Assembly (NCBI RefSeq): GCF_007990635.1
Contig: NZ_AP019846.1
Location: 1,054,001-1,118,000 of the forward strand
Length of the DNA stretch: 64,000 nucleotides
Source of the DNA: Leptotrichia hongkongensis
GTDB lineage: Bacteria > Fusobacteriota > Fusobacteriia > Fusobacteriales > Leptotrichiaceae
Direction of reading: 5' to 3'
Below the pieces are notes generated by a model. That model did no database searches. It saw nothing but the letters and a program-made list of their open reading frames with translations, and was not told the origin of the DNA. Position numbers and translations under genes: made by a program. The number at the start of each line of letters is the position of its first letter. Position 1 is the first letter of the stretch. Below are positions 45,696 through 55,201 of the stretch, piece by piece.

Positions 45696-46904
45696 ATGAA
45701 AAAATTTTCAAACAGAGTTATAAATATGCATTATTCACCAATCAGAAAATTAGTTCCATATATTGATGAAGCTATAAGATCTGGCGTGAAGGTATATCAG
45801 CTGCATATAGGACAACCTGATGTAGAAACACCAGATACATTTTTTGAAGGACTTAATAATTATAAGGAAAAAATTGTTAAATATACGAATTCGGCTGGGA
45901 TAATGGAATTGAGAGAATCATTTTCAAAATCTTATGCAAAAGTAGGAATTGATATTTTACCTGAGGACATTTTGATTACTCAAGGTGGAAGTGAGGCAAT
46001 TCAGATTACATTGCAAACTATTTGTAATCCGGGAGATGAAGTTTTAGTCCCTGAGCCATATTATACAAATTATGATAGTTTTTTGAGAATTGCTGATGCA
46101 AAATTAGTTCCGATTGAAACTTCAATTGAAAATCATTATCACTTGCCAAAAAGAGAAGAAATTGAAAAATTAATTACTCCAAAAACAAAGGCTATAATGT
46201 TTTCAAATCCGAGCAATCCGACTGGAATTGTATTTAGAAAAGAAGAAATGGATTTAATAAGAGATATTGCAATAAAACATGATTTGTATATTATTACTGA
46301 CGAAGTATACAGACAATTTATTTATGATGAAGAAATCGAAAAAAGTTATCAGTCATTTATGTCGATTCCTGAAATTGAAGATAGAGTAATTTTAGTTGAC
46401 AGTATTTCAAAGCATTATAGTGCATGTGGAGCAAGAATTGGAGTAATTGCCTCAAAAAATACAGACTTTTTATCACAAGCTCTTAAATTCTGCCAAGCAA
46501 GACTATCAGTTTCAACAATCGAGCAATATGCAAGTACAAACCTTATAAATACTTTGGATACTTACATTGATAATACGAAATTAGAATATAAAGTAAGACG
46601 TGATATGATTTATAACAATATCATAAAAATACCAGGAGTTGTAACATACAAACCAAGTAGTGCGTTATATCTGATTGCTGAATTACCAGTAGATGATATT
46701 GAAAAATTTGCAATTTGGCTATTGACAGAATTCAGATATGAAAATCAGACACTATCATTTGCACCAGGCCCTGGATTTTATACAACGCCAGGAAAAGGTA
46801 CGAAAGAAGCAAGATTTTCTTTCTGTACACATAACCTGATTGAAATTGAAAATGGAATGAAAGTGTTAAAAAAAGCATTAGAAGAATATAATAAAGGAAA
46901 ATAA
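45696..46904 (+). CDS. PLP-dependent aspartate/aromatic-type aminotransferase
   Basis: 402 residues, fold-type I class I/II aminotransferase. QLHIGQPDVETPD near 37, the PLP-Asn segment FSNPSNPTGIVF near 170, TDEVYRQFIYD near 203, and the lysine in DSISKHYSACGARIG near 240 that binds PLP. C-terminal Arg in EARFSFC. The substrate amino acid cannot be told from sequence. Own ribosome site GAAAGGAAC; terminator follows. Confidence 0.9.
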   Translation: MKKFSNRVINMHYSPIRKLVPYIDEAIRSGVKVYQLHIGQPDVETPDTFFEGLNNYKEKIVKYTNSAGIMELRESFSKSYAKVGIDILPEDILITQGGSEAIQITLQTICNPGDEVLVPEPYYTNYDSFLRIADAKLVPIETSIENHYHLPKREEIEKLITPKTKAIMFSNPSNPTGIVFRKEEMDLIRDIAIKHDLYIITDEVYRQFIYDEEIEKSYQSFMSIPEIEDRVILVDSISKHYSACGARIGVIASKNTDFLSQALKFCQARLSVSTIEQYASTNLINTLDTYIDNTKLEYKVRRDMIYNNIIKIPGVVTYKPSSALYLIAELPVDDIEKFAIWLLTEFRYENQTLSFAPGPGFYTTPGKGTKEARFSFCTHNLIEIENGMKVLKKALEEYNKGK

Positions 46905-46917
46905 TAAATAAAAAGTT

Positions 46918-46955
46918 AACTGCACCTAAAACAAAATAAAAGGTGTAGTTTTTTA
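46918..46955 (+). terminator. Terminator after the aminotransferase gene
   Basis: AACTGCACCT and AGGTGTAGTT arms (one G-U pair) with a 13-base loop and T run. Confidence 0.85.
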
Positions 46956-47019
46956 TTATTTATAATTTAAAAAGCAAATTTGTTATTTTAAGTATAAGAA
47001 AAAAGACAAAAGAATAGTA

Positions 47020-47049
47020 TTTACATTTTTTCAAAAATTATGCTATAAT
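47020..47049 (+). promoter_or_regulatory. Promoter of the ATP-grasp/esterase unit
   Basis: TTTACA at 47020-47025, 18 bases, TATAAT at 47044-47049 preceded by TGC. Confidence 0.65.
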
Positions 47050-47126
47050 AATACAAATCACTAAAGAAGCGGATTACAGAAGTTTATGAAATTAAATTAT
47101 TTTAACAGTCGAAGGAGATGAGTATT

Positions 47127-48332
47127 ATGAATTTTGTTTATATTTCACCACAATTTCCAAAAACTAACTGTGAATTTTGCGATAGATTAAAACAAAATGG
47201 AGTAAATGTATTAGGGATTGCAGATATAGAGTATGATCAATTGGATCAAAAATTAAAGGACAGTTTAACAGAATACTATAAAGTTTCTAGCCTTGAAAAT
47301 TATGATGAAGTTTTAAGGGCAGTGGCTTTTTTTACGCATAAATATGGGAAAATCGACTGGCTTGAGTCTAATAATGAATACTGGCTTGTACAGGATTCAA
47401 GACTTCGTTCAGATTTTAATATTACAACTGGAATAAAGTCTGACAAAATTGCAAATATAAAAGAAAAATCTAAAATGAAAAAGGCATATAAAAAAGGAGA
47501 TATACCAGCTGCGGACTTTTCATTAGTTGCAACATTTGCAAAAGCGAAGAAATTTATTGATAAAGTAGGATATCCAGTAGTTGTTAAGCCTGATAATGGT
47601 GTTGGTGCAAGCGATACTCGTAAAATTAATAATGAAAAAGAATTGAAGGAATTTTTTGAAACTCGTAATGAAAATGTAAAATATATTATGGAAGAATATG
47701 TTGACGGAGATTTAGTATCTTATGACGCAGTTATTGATTCTAACGGAAATCCTATTTTTGAAACAGGAATTGTTGAGCCTGCTGTTATGGATATTGTAAA
47801 TGAAAAACTAGATGTATTTTATTATGTAGAAAAGAAAATGCCTGAAAAATTAATGGATGCAGGAAGACGAGCTGTGAAAGGCTTTGGAGTAAAAAGCAGA
47901 TTTGTGCATCTGGAATTTTTTAAACTAAATAAAGATAAAAAAGGACTTGGTAAAAAAGGGGATTATGTAGGACTAGAAGCAAATATGCGTCCTGCAGGCG
48001 GATATACACCTGATATGTACAATTACGCCAACAATACTGATGTTTATCAAATCTGGGCTGATATGATTGCATTTGATAAAATCGAAAAGGCTAAATTGAA
48101 TGAAGATATAGAAAAAAACTACTGTGTTTATGCAAGTCGTCGTGATAATAGAAATTATATTCATTCTCATGATGAAATTAAGCAGAAATATGGAAATGCG
48201 ATTGTGATGGATGAAAGAATGCCAGATATTTTTTCAGGAGCAATGGGAAATTATATGTATACAGCAAAATTTAAAACAAAAGAGGAAATGGAAGAATTTA
48301 TAGATTTCGTACATAAAAAAATAGAAGAATAA
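47127..48332 (+). CDS. ATP-grasp carboxylate-amine ligase, substrate unknown
   Basis: 401 residues. An N-terminal Rossmann-like pre-domain (MNFVYISPQFPKTNCEFCDR) is followed by an ATP-grasp fold: GYPVVVKPDNGVGASDTRKI near 155 (Lys and glycine loop), YIMEEYVDGDLVSYDAV near 193, VGLEANMRPAGGYTPDM near 285 with the metal-binding Glu and Asn. These enzymes join a carboxylate to an amine using ATP. The ATG at 47127 is chosen since GAAGGAG lies 9 bases before it. An esterase gene follows after 28 bases, suggesting joint work on a shared small molecule. Confidence 0.85.
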   Translation: MNFVYISPQFPKTNCEFCDRLKQNGVNVLGIADIEYDQLDQKLKDSLTEYYKVSSLENYDEVLRAVAFFTHKYGKIDWLESNNEYWLVQDSRLRSDFNITTGIKSDKIANIKEKSKMKKAYKKGDIPAADFSLVATFAKAKKFIDKVGYPVVVKPDNGVGASDTRKINNEKELKEFFETRNENVKYIMEEYVDGDLVSYDAVIDSNGNPIFETGIVEPAVMDIVNEKLDVFYYVEKKMPEKLMDAGRRAVKGFGVKSRFVHLEFFKLNKDKKGLGKKGDYVGLEANMRPAGGYTPDMYNYANNTDVYQIWADMIAFDKIEKAKLNEDIEKNYCVYASRRDNRNYIHSHDEIKQKYGNAIVMDERMPDIFSGAMGNYMYTAKFKTKEEMEEFIDFVHKKIEE

Positions 48333-48359
48333 AAATAAATAAAATCGCAAGGAGAAAGA

Positions 48360-49097
48360 ATGCAAATAGAATATAAAAAAGAATATAGCTATCATCTTGG
48401 TCGGGAAGTGGAATATAAGAGATATGGACATGCTGGGAAGCCGGTGCTGGTATTTCCTTCACAAGATGGAGATTGTAACCAGTACGAAGAATTTGGGATG
48501 GTAGATGTGCTGTCAGACTATATTGAACAAGGAAGGTTGCAATTATTCTGTGTAGGAAGTGTTGACAAGGAAAGCTGGTCAGATATCAATGGAAATCCAA
48601 GATACAGAATAGAAATGCAGGAAAAATGGTATAATTTTATTGCAAATGAATTCGTGCCTAGAATACAGGATATCTCTTGGAGAAGTGATATTATTGTTAC
48701 AGGGTGCAGTATGGGAGGAGCACATGCAGGAATTTTATTTTTCCGTAGACCTGAATTATTTGAAACATTAATTTCACTAAGTGGAATGTTTGATGCTTCG
48801 ATGTTTTTTGGAGATTACAAAGATGATTTGGTTTATAACAACTCTGTTGTTGACTTTCTGAAAAATATGCCGTGGGATCATCCTTATTTAGATATATATA
48901 GAAAGAGAAATATTATTATATGTATTGGACAAGGAGCATGGGAAGAAGAATTATTGCCAAGTAACAGAGAACTGGCTCATATTCTTTATGAAAAGCAAGT
49001 TCCAGCATGGACGGACTTCTGGGGACACGATGTGGCTCATGACTGGTATTGGTGGAAATTGCAGATAAGATATTTTATAGAACATTTAGATATTTAA
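48360..49097 (+). CDS. Esterase-family alpha/beta hydrolase
   Basis: 245 residues, putative-esterase (esterase D/Fes-like) family. Nucleophile elbow GCSMGGAHAG near residue 119; catalytic His in FWGHDVAHDWYWW near 222; oxyanion-side motif PVLVFPSQDGDCNQYEEFG near 30. No signal peptide, so cytoplasmic. CAAGGAGAAAGA precedes ATG. Pairing with the ATP-grasp ligase suggests a formation/cleavage pair or deacylation of its product. Confidence 0.85.
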   Translation: MQIEYKKEYSYHLGREVEYKRYGHAGKPVLVFPSQDGDCNQYEEFGMVDVLSDYIEQGRLQLFCVGSVDKESWSDINGNPRYRIEMQEKWYNFIANEFVPRIQDISWRSDIIVTGCSMGGAHAGILFFRRPELFETLISLSGMFDASMFFGDYKDDLVYNNSVVDFLKNMPWDHPYLDIYRKRNIIICIGQGAWEEELLPSNRELAHILYEKQVPAWTDFWGHDVAHDWYWWKLQIRYFIEHLDI

Positions 49098-49124
49098 GCA
49101 TAATTATTTGATTTTAATAACAAA

Positions 49125-49192
49125 TAGAAAGCACTGAAATTTATTAATGAAAATGAGTTTTTATTTCTTCAATAAGTTTCGTGCTTTTAAAT
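49125..49192 (+). terminator. Long-stem terminator after the esterase gene
   Basis: AAAGCAC...GAAA and TTTC...GTGCTTT arms enclose an AT-rich loop of about 40 bases; the 3' side runs into TTTT. Imperfect stem. Confidence 0.55.
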
Positions 49193-49226
49193 TTTTATAA
49201 TTAAGAAAAGAGAGGTGTTTATTTAT

Positions 49227-50966
49227 ATGTTAAAAAAACTATTTTCCCGTCTTGGGGAGTATAAAAGAAGTGCGTTAATTTCGCCAATATTTATTGGAAT
49301 AGAAGTTATTTTTGAAATGCTTATTCCAACACTTATGGCTGTAATTATTGACAACGGACTGAATGGAAATGATGGCAAGGGAGATATGAAGTTTATTGTT
49401 ATAATGGGACTTGCAACATTTGGAGTGGCTATGTTGTCGTTGTTATGTGGAATACAGGCCAGTAAATACGCTTCTTATGCTTCGGCTGGATTTGCTAAAA
49501 ACTTGAGAAAGGATTTATTTTCTAAGATACAGTCCTTTTCATTCACTAATATTGATAAATTTTCTACAGCTGGACTGATTACAAGATTTACAACAGATGT
49601 TAATAACATTCAGAATTCATTTCAGTTGTTAATCAGAGGATTTGTAAGGGCTCCACTTATGATGTGCGTAGCAATATTTATGTCGTTTATGATAAGTCCA
49701 AAGTTGTCAATGATATTTATTGTTGCAGTTTTGTTTTTAGGAAGTTTTTTAGTCTTTGTTATTTTTAAGGTACATCCAATTTTTACAGCTGCAATTAAAA
49801 AGTATGATGACATAAATTCTAGCCTTCAGGAAAACATTAATGGTATTCGTGTTGTAAAAGCATATATTCGTGAAAAATATGAAACTAATAAATTTAAGAA
49901 GGCAACTGAAAGTTTGAAAAATATGATTTTAAAAGGGGAAAAGATTATAATATTTGTGCCTCCTGTAATGCAGATAACAGTATTTGGATGTATTTTACTG
50001 CTTTCGTGGTTTGGAGCAAAGATGATTGTTGTAAATGAGCTGACAACTGGGCAGCTTACAAGTCTTTTTGCTTATACAACCAATATTCTTATGAGCCTTC
50101 TTATGCTTGCAATGATGCTTGTAAATATCGTGTTTTCAAGAGCATCTGGAGATAGAATTGTGATGGTTCTAGATGAAGAGCCAAGCATTAAAAATCCTGA
50201 TAATGGGATAACAGAGGTAAAAGATGGTTCAATAGTATTTAAAAACGTGGACTTCAGTTACAGCAATAATCCTGAGGTGCTGAATTTGACAAAAATAAAT
50301 CTGGAAATAAAGTCTGGAGAAACTATTGGAATTATTGGGGGAACTGGAAGTGCAAAATCAGCTCTTGTTCAGTTAATTCCAAGATTGTATGATGTTCTAG
50401 ATGGGGAACTTCTAGTTGGTGGAGTAAATGTAAAGGATTATGATATAAAGACGCTTAGGGACAATGTAGCGATGGTTCTTCAAAAAAATGTACTGTTTTC
50501 AGGAACTATAAAGGATAATTTACGTTGGGGAAATGAAAATGCAACTGATGAGGAAATGGAACATGCCTGCAAATTGGCACAAGCCGATGAGTTTATTCAA
50601 AAATTTCCTAAAAAATACGACACTCGCATTGAACGTGGTGGAGCGAATGTATCTGGAGGTCAAAGACAAAGGCTGTGTATAGCCAGAGCCTTGCTGAAAT
50701 CTCCCAAAATATTAATTTTAGATGATTCTACAAGTGCAGTTGACACAAAGACAGACAAACTAATAAGAGAAGCCTTCAAAAATGAATTACCACACATTAC
50801 AAAAATTATTATCGGTCAAAGAGTGTCATCAATAAAAGATTCTGATAAAATATTAGTTCTGGAAGATGGAATTATCACAGCGGCAGGGACACACGATGAA
50901 TTGCTTAAAACAAGCAAGGTATATCATGAAGTTTATGAATCCCAGACAGAAGGGAGTGATAAGTAA
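49227..50966 (+). CDS. Heterodimeric ABC exporter subunit with degenerate ATP site
   Basis: About 579 residues: six-helix transmembrane domain (about 1-310), then a nucleotide-binding domain. Walker A is GGTGSAKS, with Ala before the Lys instead of Gly. Signature VSGGQRQR. Walker B ILILDDSTSAVD has Asp where the catalytic Glu should be; the H-loop position reads GQRVSS rather than His. These are marks of the non-catalytic site of heterodimeric exporters (BmrC/LmrC-like). The last base of its TAA stop is the first base of the next ATG. The ATG at 49227 follows AGAGAGGTG. Confidence 0.9.
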   Translation: MLKKLFSRLGEYKRSALISPIFIGIEVIFEMLIPTLMAVIIDNGLNGNDGKGDMKFIVIMGLATFGVAMLSLLCGIQASKYASYASAGFAKNLRKDLFSKIQSFSFTNIDKFSTAGLITRFTTDVNNIQNSFQLLIRGFVRAPLMMCVAIFMSFMISPKLSMIFIVAVLFLGSFLVFVIFKVHPIFTAAIKKYDDINSSLQENINGIRVVKAYIREKYETNKFKKATESLKNMILKGEKIIIFVPPVMQITVFGCILLLSWFGAKMIVVNELTTGQLTSLFAYTTNILMSLLMLAMMLVNIVFSRASGDRIVMVLDEEPSIKNPDNGITEVKDGSIVFKNVDFSYSNNPEVLNLTKINLEIKSGETIGIIGGTGSAKSALVQLIPRLYDVLDGELLVGGVNVKDYDIKTLRDNVAMVLQKNVLFSGTIKDNLRWGNENATDEEMEHACKLAQADEFIQKFPKKYDTRIERGGANVSGGQRQRLCIARALLKSPKILILDDSTSAVDTKTDKLIREAFKNELPHITKIIIGQRVSSIKDSDKILVLEDGIITAAGTHDELLKTSKVYHEVYESQTEGSDK

Positions 50967-52861
50967 TGAATAAAAATAAAAAAACTGAAAATTCGCAATC
51001 ACGAAATCAGTTAAAAGGATTAATCCGATTATTAAGATACATGTTTAAGCATTATAAAATACAGACACTATTTGTTATTGTATTTATTTGTTTGAGTTCA
51101 TTTGGAATGGTTATTGGAACAATGTATTCAAAAGAATTGATTGATGGAATCATTATTCCTAACATTGGTAAAAATAATCCTAACTTTATCAAAGAGCTTG
51201 TGAGCCTAATTTTAAAAATGGCAGTCATATATGGCGGAGCTGTAATTTGTACATATATTTATGAAATATTTATGATTTACGTTGCACAGGGAACATTGAA
51301 AAGATTAAGAGATGATGTGTTTATACATATGGAATCGCTTCCTATAAAATATTTTGATACAAATGCACATGGAGATATAATGAGTGTTTATTCAAGCGAT
51401 ATTGACGCTTTACGAAATATGATGGTTGAAAGTTTGTCACAGGTAATATCTTCAATTATTACAATTATAAGTGTCCTTATTTCAATGTTTGTATTAAATA
51501 TTCCATTAGCACTTTTCGTAGTAATAATGATTATTATTATGATTGTTACAACAAAAACTATTTCTTCAAAAAGTTCGAAAAACTATACTGCACAGCAAAA
51601 AAATATTGGTATTGTAAATGGATATGTTGAAGAAATGATAGAAGGACTGAAAGTTGTAAAAGTGTTTTCATACGAGAAAAAAGCTGATGAACGTTTTAAC
51701 AGACTGAATACGGCATTATTTAACAGGGCGAACAATGCGATGAAATTTGCAAATATTCTAGGACCTGCTGTCGGAAATCTTGGAAATATAAACTTTGTAC
51801 TTACAGCAGTTCTTGGTTCAATAATTGTGTTTAATAATATTGCAGGCTTTACAATTGGAGGACTTGTATCGTTCTTGCAGTTTATAAAAGTAATAAACCA
51901 GCCTGTTTCGCAAATTGCACAGCAATTAACATCAGTAATATTGGCATCGGCTGGAGCCCAAAGAGTATTTAACCTGCTAGATCAGACACCTGAACAAGAT
52001 GAGGGCTATGTAACTCTTGTAAACGCAAATATTGATGAAAATGGAAACATTACAGAAACTGAAAAGCACACAGGTGCGTGGGCTTGGAAATATCCACATT
52101 CTGACGGAACAATTTCTTATGAAAGACTGATGGGAGATGTTGTTTTTGAAGATGTAACATTTGGATACAATGATGAAAAGATAATACTTCATAATATCAA
52201 TCTTTATGCAAAGCCAGGAGAAAAAATTGCATTTGTGGGTGCAACAGGAGCTGGAAAAACTACAATTACAAACTTAATTAACAGATTTTACGATATTAAC
52301 TCTGGAAAAATCCGATATGATGGAATTAACATTGAAAAAATAAAAAAACAGGATTTAAGAGAATCTCTTGGAATTGTACTACAGGACATACACTTATTTT
52401 CTGGAACAGTTGCCGACAACATCAGATATGGAAAACTTGATGCAACAGATGAAGAAGTGTATGCAGCCGCAAAACTTGCCAATGCCGATCATTTTATAAA
52501 ACACTTGCCACAAGGCTACAACACTTATTTAAGCGGTGATGGTTCGAGCCTTTCACAAGGACAGCGGCAATTATTGTCAATAGCAAGAGCAGCAATCGCC
52601 GATCCGCCAGTTTTAATTCTGGATGAAGCAACTTCAAGCATTGATACAAGAACAGAAAAAATCGTGCAGGAAGGAATGGATAAGTTGATGGTGGGAAGAA
52701 CAGTCTTTGTAATCGCCCACAGGCTTTCAACTATCAAAAATTCCGATGTGATAATGGTACTTGATCAAGGAAAAATTATCGAACGTGGAAATCACGATGA
52801 ACTGATTGCACAAAAAGGAACTTATTACCAGCTTTATACAGGCGGATTTGAAAATCAGTAA
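50966..52861 (+). CDS. Heterodimeric ABC exporter subunit with catalytic site
   Basis: 631 residues. Transmembrane domain to about 330 with VVKVFSYEKKADERFN as coupling region, then an inserted stretch of about 35 residues (EQDEGYVTLVNANIDENGNI) before the nucleotide-binding domain. Walker A GATGAGKTT, signature LSQGQRQLLSIARA, Walker B VLILDEATSSID with the catalytic Glu, H-loop IAHRLST. Partner of the preceding subunit, its ATG overlapping that stop. Probably exports drugs, lipids or peptides; substrate not predictable. Confidence 0.92.
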   Translation: MNKNKKTENSQSRNQLKGLIRLLRYMFKHYKIQTLFVIVFICLSSFGMVIGTMYSKELIDGIIIPNIGKNNPNFIKELVSLILKMAVIYGGAVICTYIYEIFMIYVAQGTLKRLRDDVFIHMESLPIKYFDTNAHGDIMSVYSSDIDALRNMMVESLSQVISSIITIISVLISMFVLNIPLALFVVIMIIIMIVTTKTISSKSSKNYTAQQKNIGIVNGYVEEMIEGLKVVKVFSYEKKADERFNRLNTALFNRANNAMKFANILGPAVGNLGNINFVLTAVLGSIIVFNNIAGFTIGGLVSFLQFIKVINQPVSQIAQQLTSVILASAGAQRVFNLLDQTPEQDEGYVTLVNANIDENGNITETEKHTGAWAWKYPHSDGTISYERLMGDVVFEDVTFGYNDEKIILHNINLYAKPGEKIAFVGATGAGKTTITNLINRFYDINSGKIRYDGINIEKIKKQDLRESLGIVLQDIHLFSGTVADNIRYGKLDATDEEVYAAAKLANADHFIKHLPQGYNTYLSGDGSSLSQGQRQLLSIARAAIADPPVLILDEATSSIDTRTEKIVQEGMDKLMVGRTVFVIAHRLSTIKNSDVIMVLDQGKIIERGNHDELIAQKGTYYQLYTGGFENQ

Positions 52862-52950
52862 ATTAAATGATTTAATTTTAATTGTGTTAAAAGAGCAATA
52901 TTCATGAAGTTCAAATATTTGCTAAAATACGTAAGAATAATATAAAAAAT

Positions 52951-52978
52951 AAAAGAGTGGTACTATCCACTCTTTTTA
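52951..52978 (+). terminator. Terminator of the ABC exporter operon
   Basis: AAAGAGTGG and CCACTCTTT arms, 6-base loop, T run. T-rich on the opposite strand as well, so it may also end the toxin remnant. Confidence 0.9.
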
Positions 52979-52995
52979 ATTGTAAAAAATTAATT

Positions 52996-53251
52996 TTAAT
53001 AATGTCCTCTACAGGAAATTATCCATAAAACTCCATTTTCATCAATAGCATAGACAAGCCTATTACTTTCGTCAATCCTTCGACTAAATCCTTTTCTATA
53101 TTTCAAAGCTTCAGATTTACCTATTCCATTCAATGCTCCATTTCTTTCAATATCTTTTATGAGTTCATTAATCCTTTTTAAAGTTTTTTTTATCTTGAGA
53201 TTGTCAATATAAATAATCTGCCCAGCCATCATCAGTCCATAATTTATTCAT
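52996..53251 (-). pseudogene. yoeB: YoeB/Txe-type toxin remnant
   Basis: From ATG at 53251 the product starts MNKLWTDDGWADYLY, then a TGA stands where the family has Trp (Y-W-x-x-x-D). After a shift at an eight-A run the second frame continues KKTLKRINELIKDIERNG to FSRRIDESNRLVYAID and ends SCRGHY. YoeB is a ribosome-dependent mRNA interferase; the Arg in RLVY and the terminal His-Tyr remain. A nonsense codon plus a frameshift make it inactive as read. It overlaps the tail of its antitoxin gene, in the usual antitoxin-toxin order. Confidence 0.75.
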
Positions 53252-53342
53252 CATCGACCTCGATTAAATCATGAACTTGCCCTTTTCCACTTTTCATCTG
53301 AGAATGCCATCTATCCTTTTTTGCAAGATAATGTATTTTTAT
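53244..53342 (-). pseudogene. Antitoxin (YefM/Axe-type) C-terminal fragment
   Basis: An open frame without start codon encodes about 32 residues ending DRWHSQMKSGKGQVHDLIEV plus DDE and a stop that overlaps the toxin start by 8 bases. The ending (GK...HDLIEVDDE) resembles the toxin-binding tail of Phd/YefM antitoxins. The DNA-binding N-terminus is missing: immediately upstream, the sequence belongs to the unrelated gene ending at 53343. So the antitoxin was truncated by insertion or deletion. Confidence 0.55.
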
Positions 53343-54274
53343 TTAAAAATTTTCTTTAAAGGTTTCAAACATTTTCTGAACTTCATTATCATTATAAATA
53401 TCTTCATAAGCATTAACAATAACTTCAAGTTCTTTCAAAAAAATTTCTTTAGAAATTATCTCAACATTCATTTCGTCTCTAGAGTTTCTGAATCTTTCTT
53501 CTTTTAAATCATTAATATTTTTATATTTCAATAATGCAACATCACTTTTTTCAAGTTTTTCTTTGTATTGAAAACCTACTACACCTCTACTATCATGATA
53601 TTCTAATTCAATATTTTTATATTCTAATTCAATTTTATTTTTCAAAATATTTATAATAAATTTTTCTAAGTTCGTTTTAGACAATATGTACTTTTTTCTT
53701 TTTATTCAAAATTTCTTTTAATTTTCCTTCTTTTAATAAAAATGAATAAAATTTTTTAATATATTGATATCCCAATAATTGATATATTTCCTATTAAAGT
53801 TTATGAAATTATAATTATAAATATTTTCTTTTTTGTTATATTCAATCAGAAAATTTCTTAATTTATCTCTATTAAAAAAATCGTTTAAATCAAACTTTAT
53901 CTTATACTTTTTCAAATTATCTGTATATTGTATATAATTATACAATTCTTGTTCAATAAAAAGCATAAAATCACTATAATCTGCCATATTTTTTAGATAA
54001 TATAAATAAAAACTATAAAATAACTCCTCATACGAATAAGATACTCTGATTTCCTTAGCTTCATTTAGTTCTGCTATGTACAAAGAACTTTCATTACTAA
54101 TATAATAACCATAATTTTCAATAATACTTGTTTTAACTTCTCCACTTTTATAAATTTCAGAAATTAAAAAAGCAAAATTTCCTATTTCATTTACTAAATT
54201 ATTAAAAAAACATATTTACTCATCCCTAACTCTTCATAAAAATTATCTTTTATTTTTTTGATTCTCATTTTCAT
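53343..54274 (-). pseudogene. Unknown protein gene with several frameshifts
   Basis: AAAAAAGGAAAAG precedes ATG at 54274 (MKMRIKKIKDNFYEELGMSK). Adding a base at the seven-A run 54204-54210 joins it to the frame 54083-53733 (EIRVSYSYEELFYSFYLYYL). Further repairs near 53738-53742 and 53692-53697 join the last frame (KTNLEKFIINILKNKIELEY to FETFKENF). The restored product is about 305 residues, very rich in Lys, Asn, Tyr and Glu, and lower in G+C than the flanks. It abuts a truncated antitoxin, suggesting an acquired gene. Not recognised. Confidence 0.4.
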
Positions 54275-54535
54275 CTTTTCCTTTTTTACTTTCTTAAATA
54301 TTTCAATAGTTTTTATATAATTTATTATAGTATTTTTATATAAAACATCAATAAAAAAATAAAAACAAAAATTGACAATTATGGTAAAATATAATAAAAT
54401 ATTTAAAAGAGTTTTTAAAATTCAGGACTATAGTGATTTTACAGCTATCGTGAAAGAATAATTATTTTATAGTGGTTGTTTCAGAAATGGAACAGCCTTT
54501 ATTTTAAGAAAGGATACTTTTAAAATCGAAAATTT

Positions 54536-55201
54536 ATGAAGAATACAATTATAACATTAATAAAAATTTCTATCATCATATTTATTTTTTTATTTTGCTT
54601 TGTGCAATATTTCATAATAAATGAATATATAACTGATAGAAAAGCCGTAAACGAGAATAAAAAAGTAGATTATGTAATAATACTTGGAGCAAGAGTAAAA
54701 GGAGAAAAACCGACTAAATCACTTATGGAAAGGATAAAGGCTGCAACAGAGTATTTAAAGAAAAATCCAGAAGTTAAGGTTATTGCAACTGGAGGACAAG
54801 GGAAAAATGAAGGTGTTGCAGAAGGATTGGCGATAAAAAGGGAACTTTTGAAAAATGGAATTAGTGCAGATAGAATCGTTTTAGAAGATAAATCCAAGAA
54901 TACTGTTGAGAATTTTAGATTTGGCCTTGAGAAGATAAAAAATATTGAAAATAGTAAAAATGTTCTAAATAATAATGAAAAAAATCGAAAAATTAAAGTA
55001 TTGATTGTAACGAATGATTATCATATTTTCCGTTCTAAAAATATTGCTAGAAAAGTTGGATTTAACAATGAAAATTATGAAATTTACGGACTTCCTGCTA
55101 AAACACCGCTTATTTCCATACCAAAATCATATTTTAGGGAATTTTTGTCAAATGTAAATTATTTTATTTTTCAATCTGGAAATCAGTTAAAAATTAAATA
55201 A
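54536..55201 (+). CDS. YdcF/SanA-family (DUF218) protein
   Basis: 221 residues. N-terminal signal anchor (IISIIIFIFLFCFVQYFII region), then the DUF218 domain: VDYVIILGARVKGEKPTKS, VKVIATGGQGKNEGVAEG, DRIVLEDKSKNTVENF, and VLIVTNDYHIFRSKNIARKV. Members bind S-adenosylmethionine or act in envelope barrier functions (SanA). Membrane-anchored, domain probably extracytoplasmic. AAGAAAGGA precedes the start. Confidence 0.85.
   Translation: MKNTIITLIKISIIIFIFLFCFVQYFIINEYITDRKAVNENKKVDYVIILGARVKGEKPTKSLMERIKAATEYLKKNPEVKVIATGGQGKNEGVAEGLAIKRELLKNGISADRIVLEDKSKNTVENFRFGLEKIKNIENSKNVLNNNEKNRKIKVLIVTNDYHIFRSKNIARKVGFNNENYEIYGLPAKTPLISIPKSYFREFLSNVNYFIFQSGNQLKIK

Noticed and set aside
53244-53251. TGA read as tryptophan (alternative code) based on the toxin gene
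   Set aside because: All other genes in the window use TGG for Trp and none needs TGA as Trp; a nonsense mutation is simpler.
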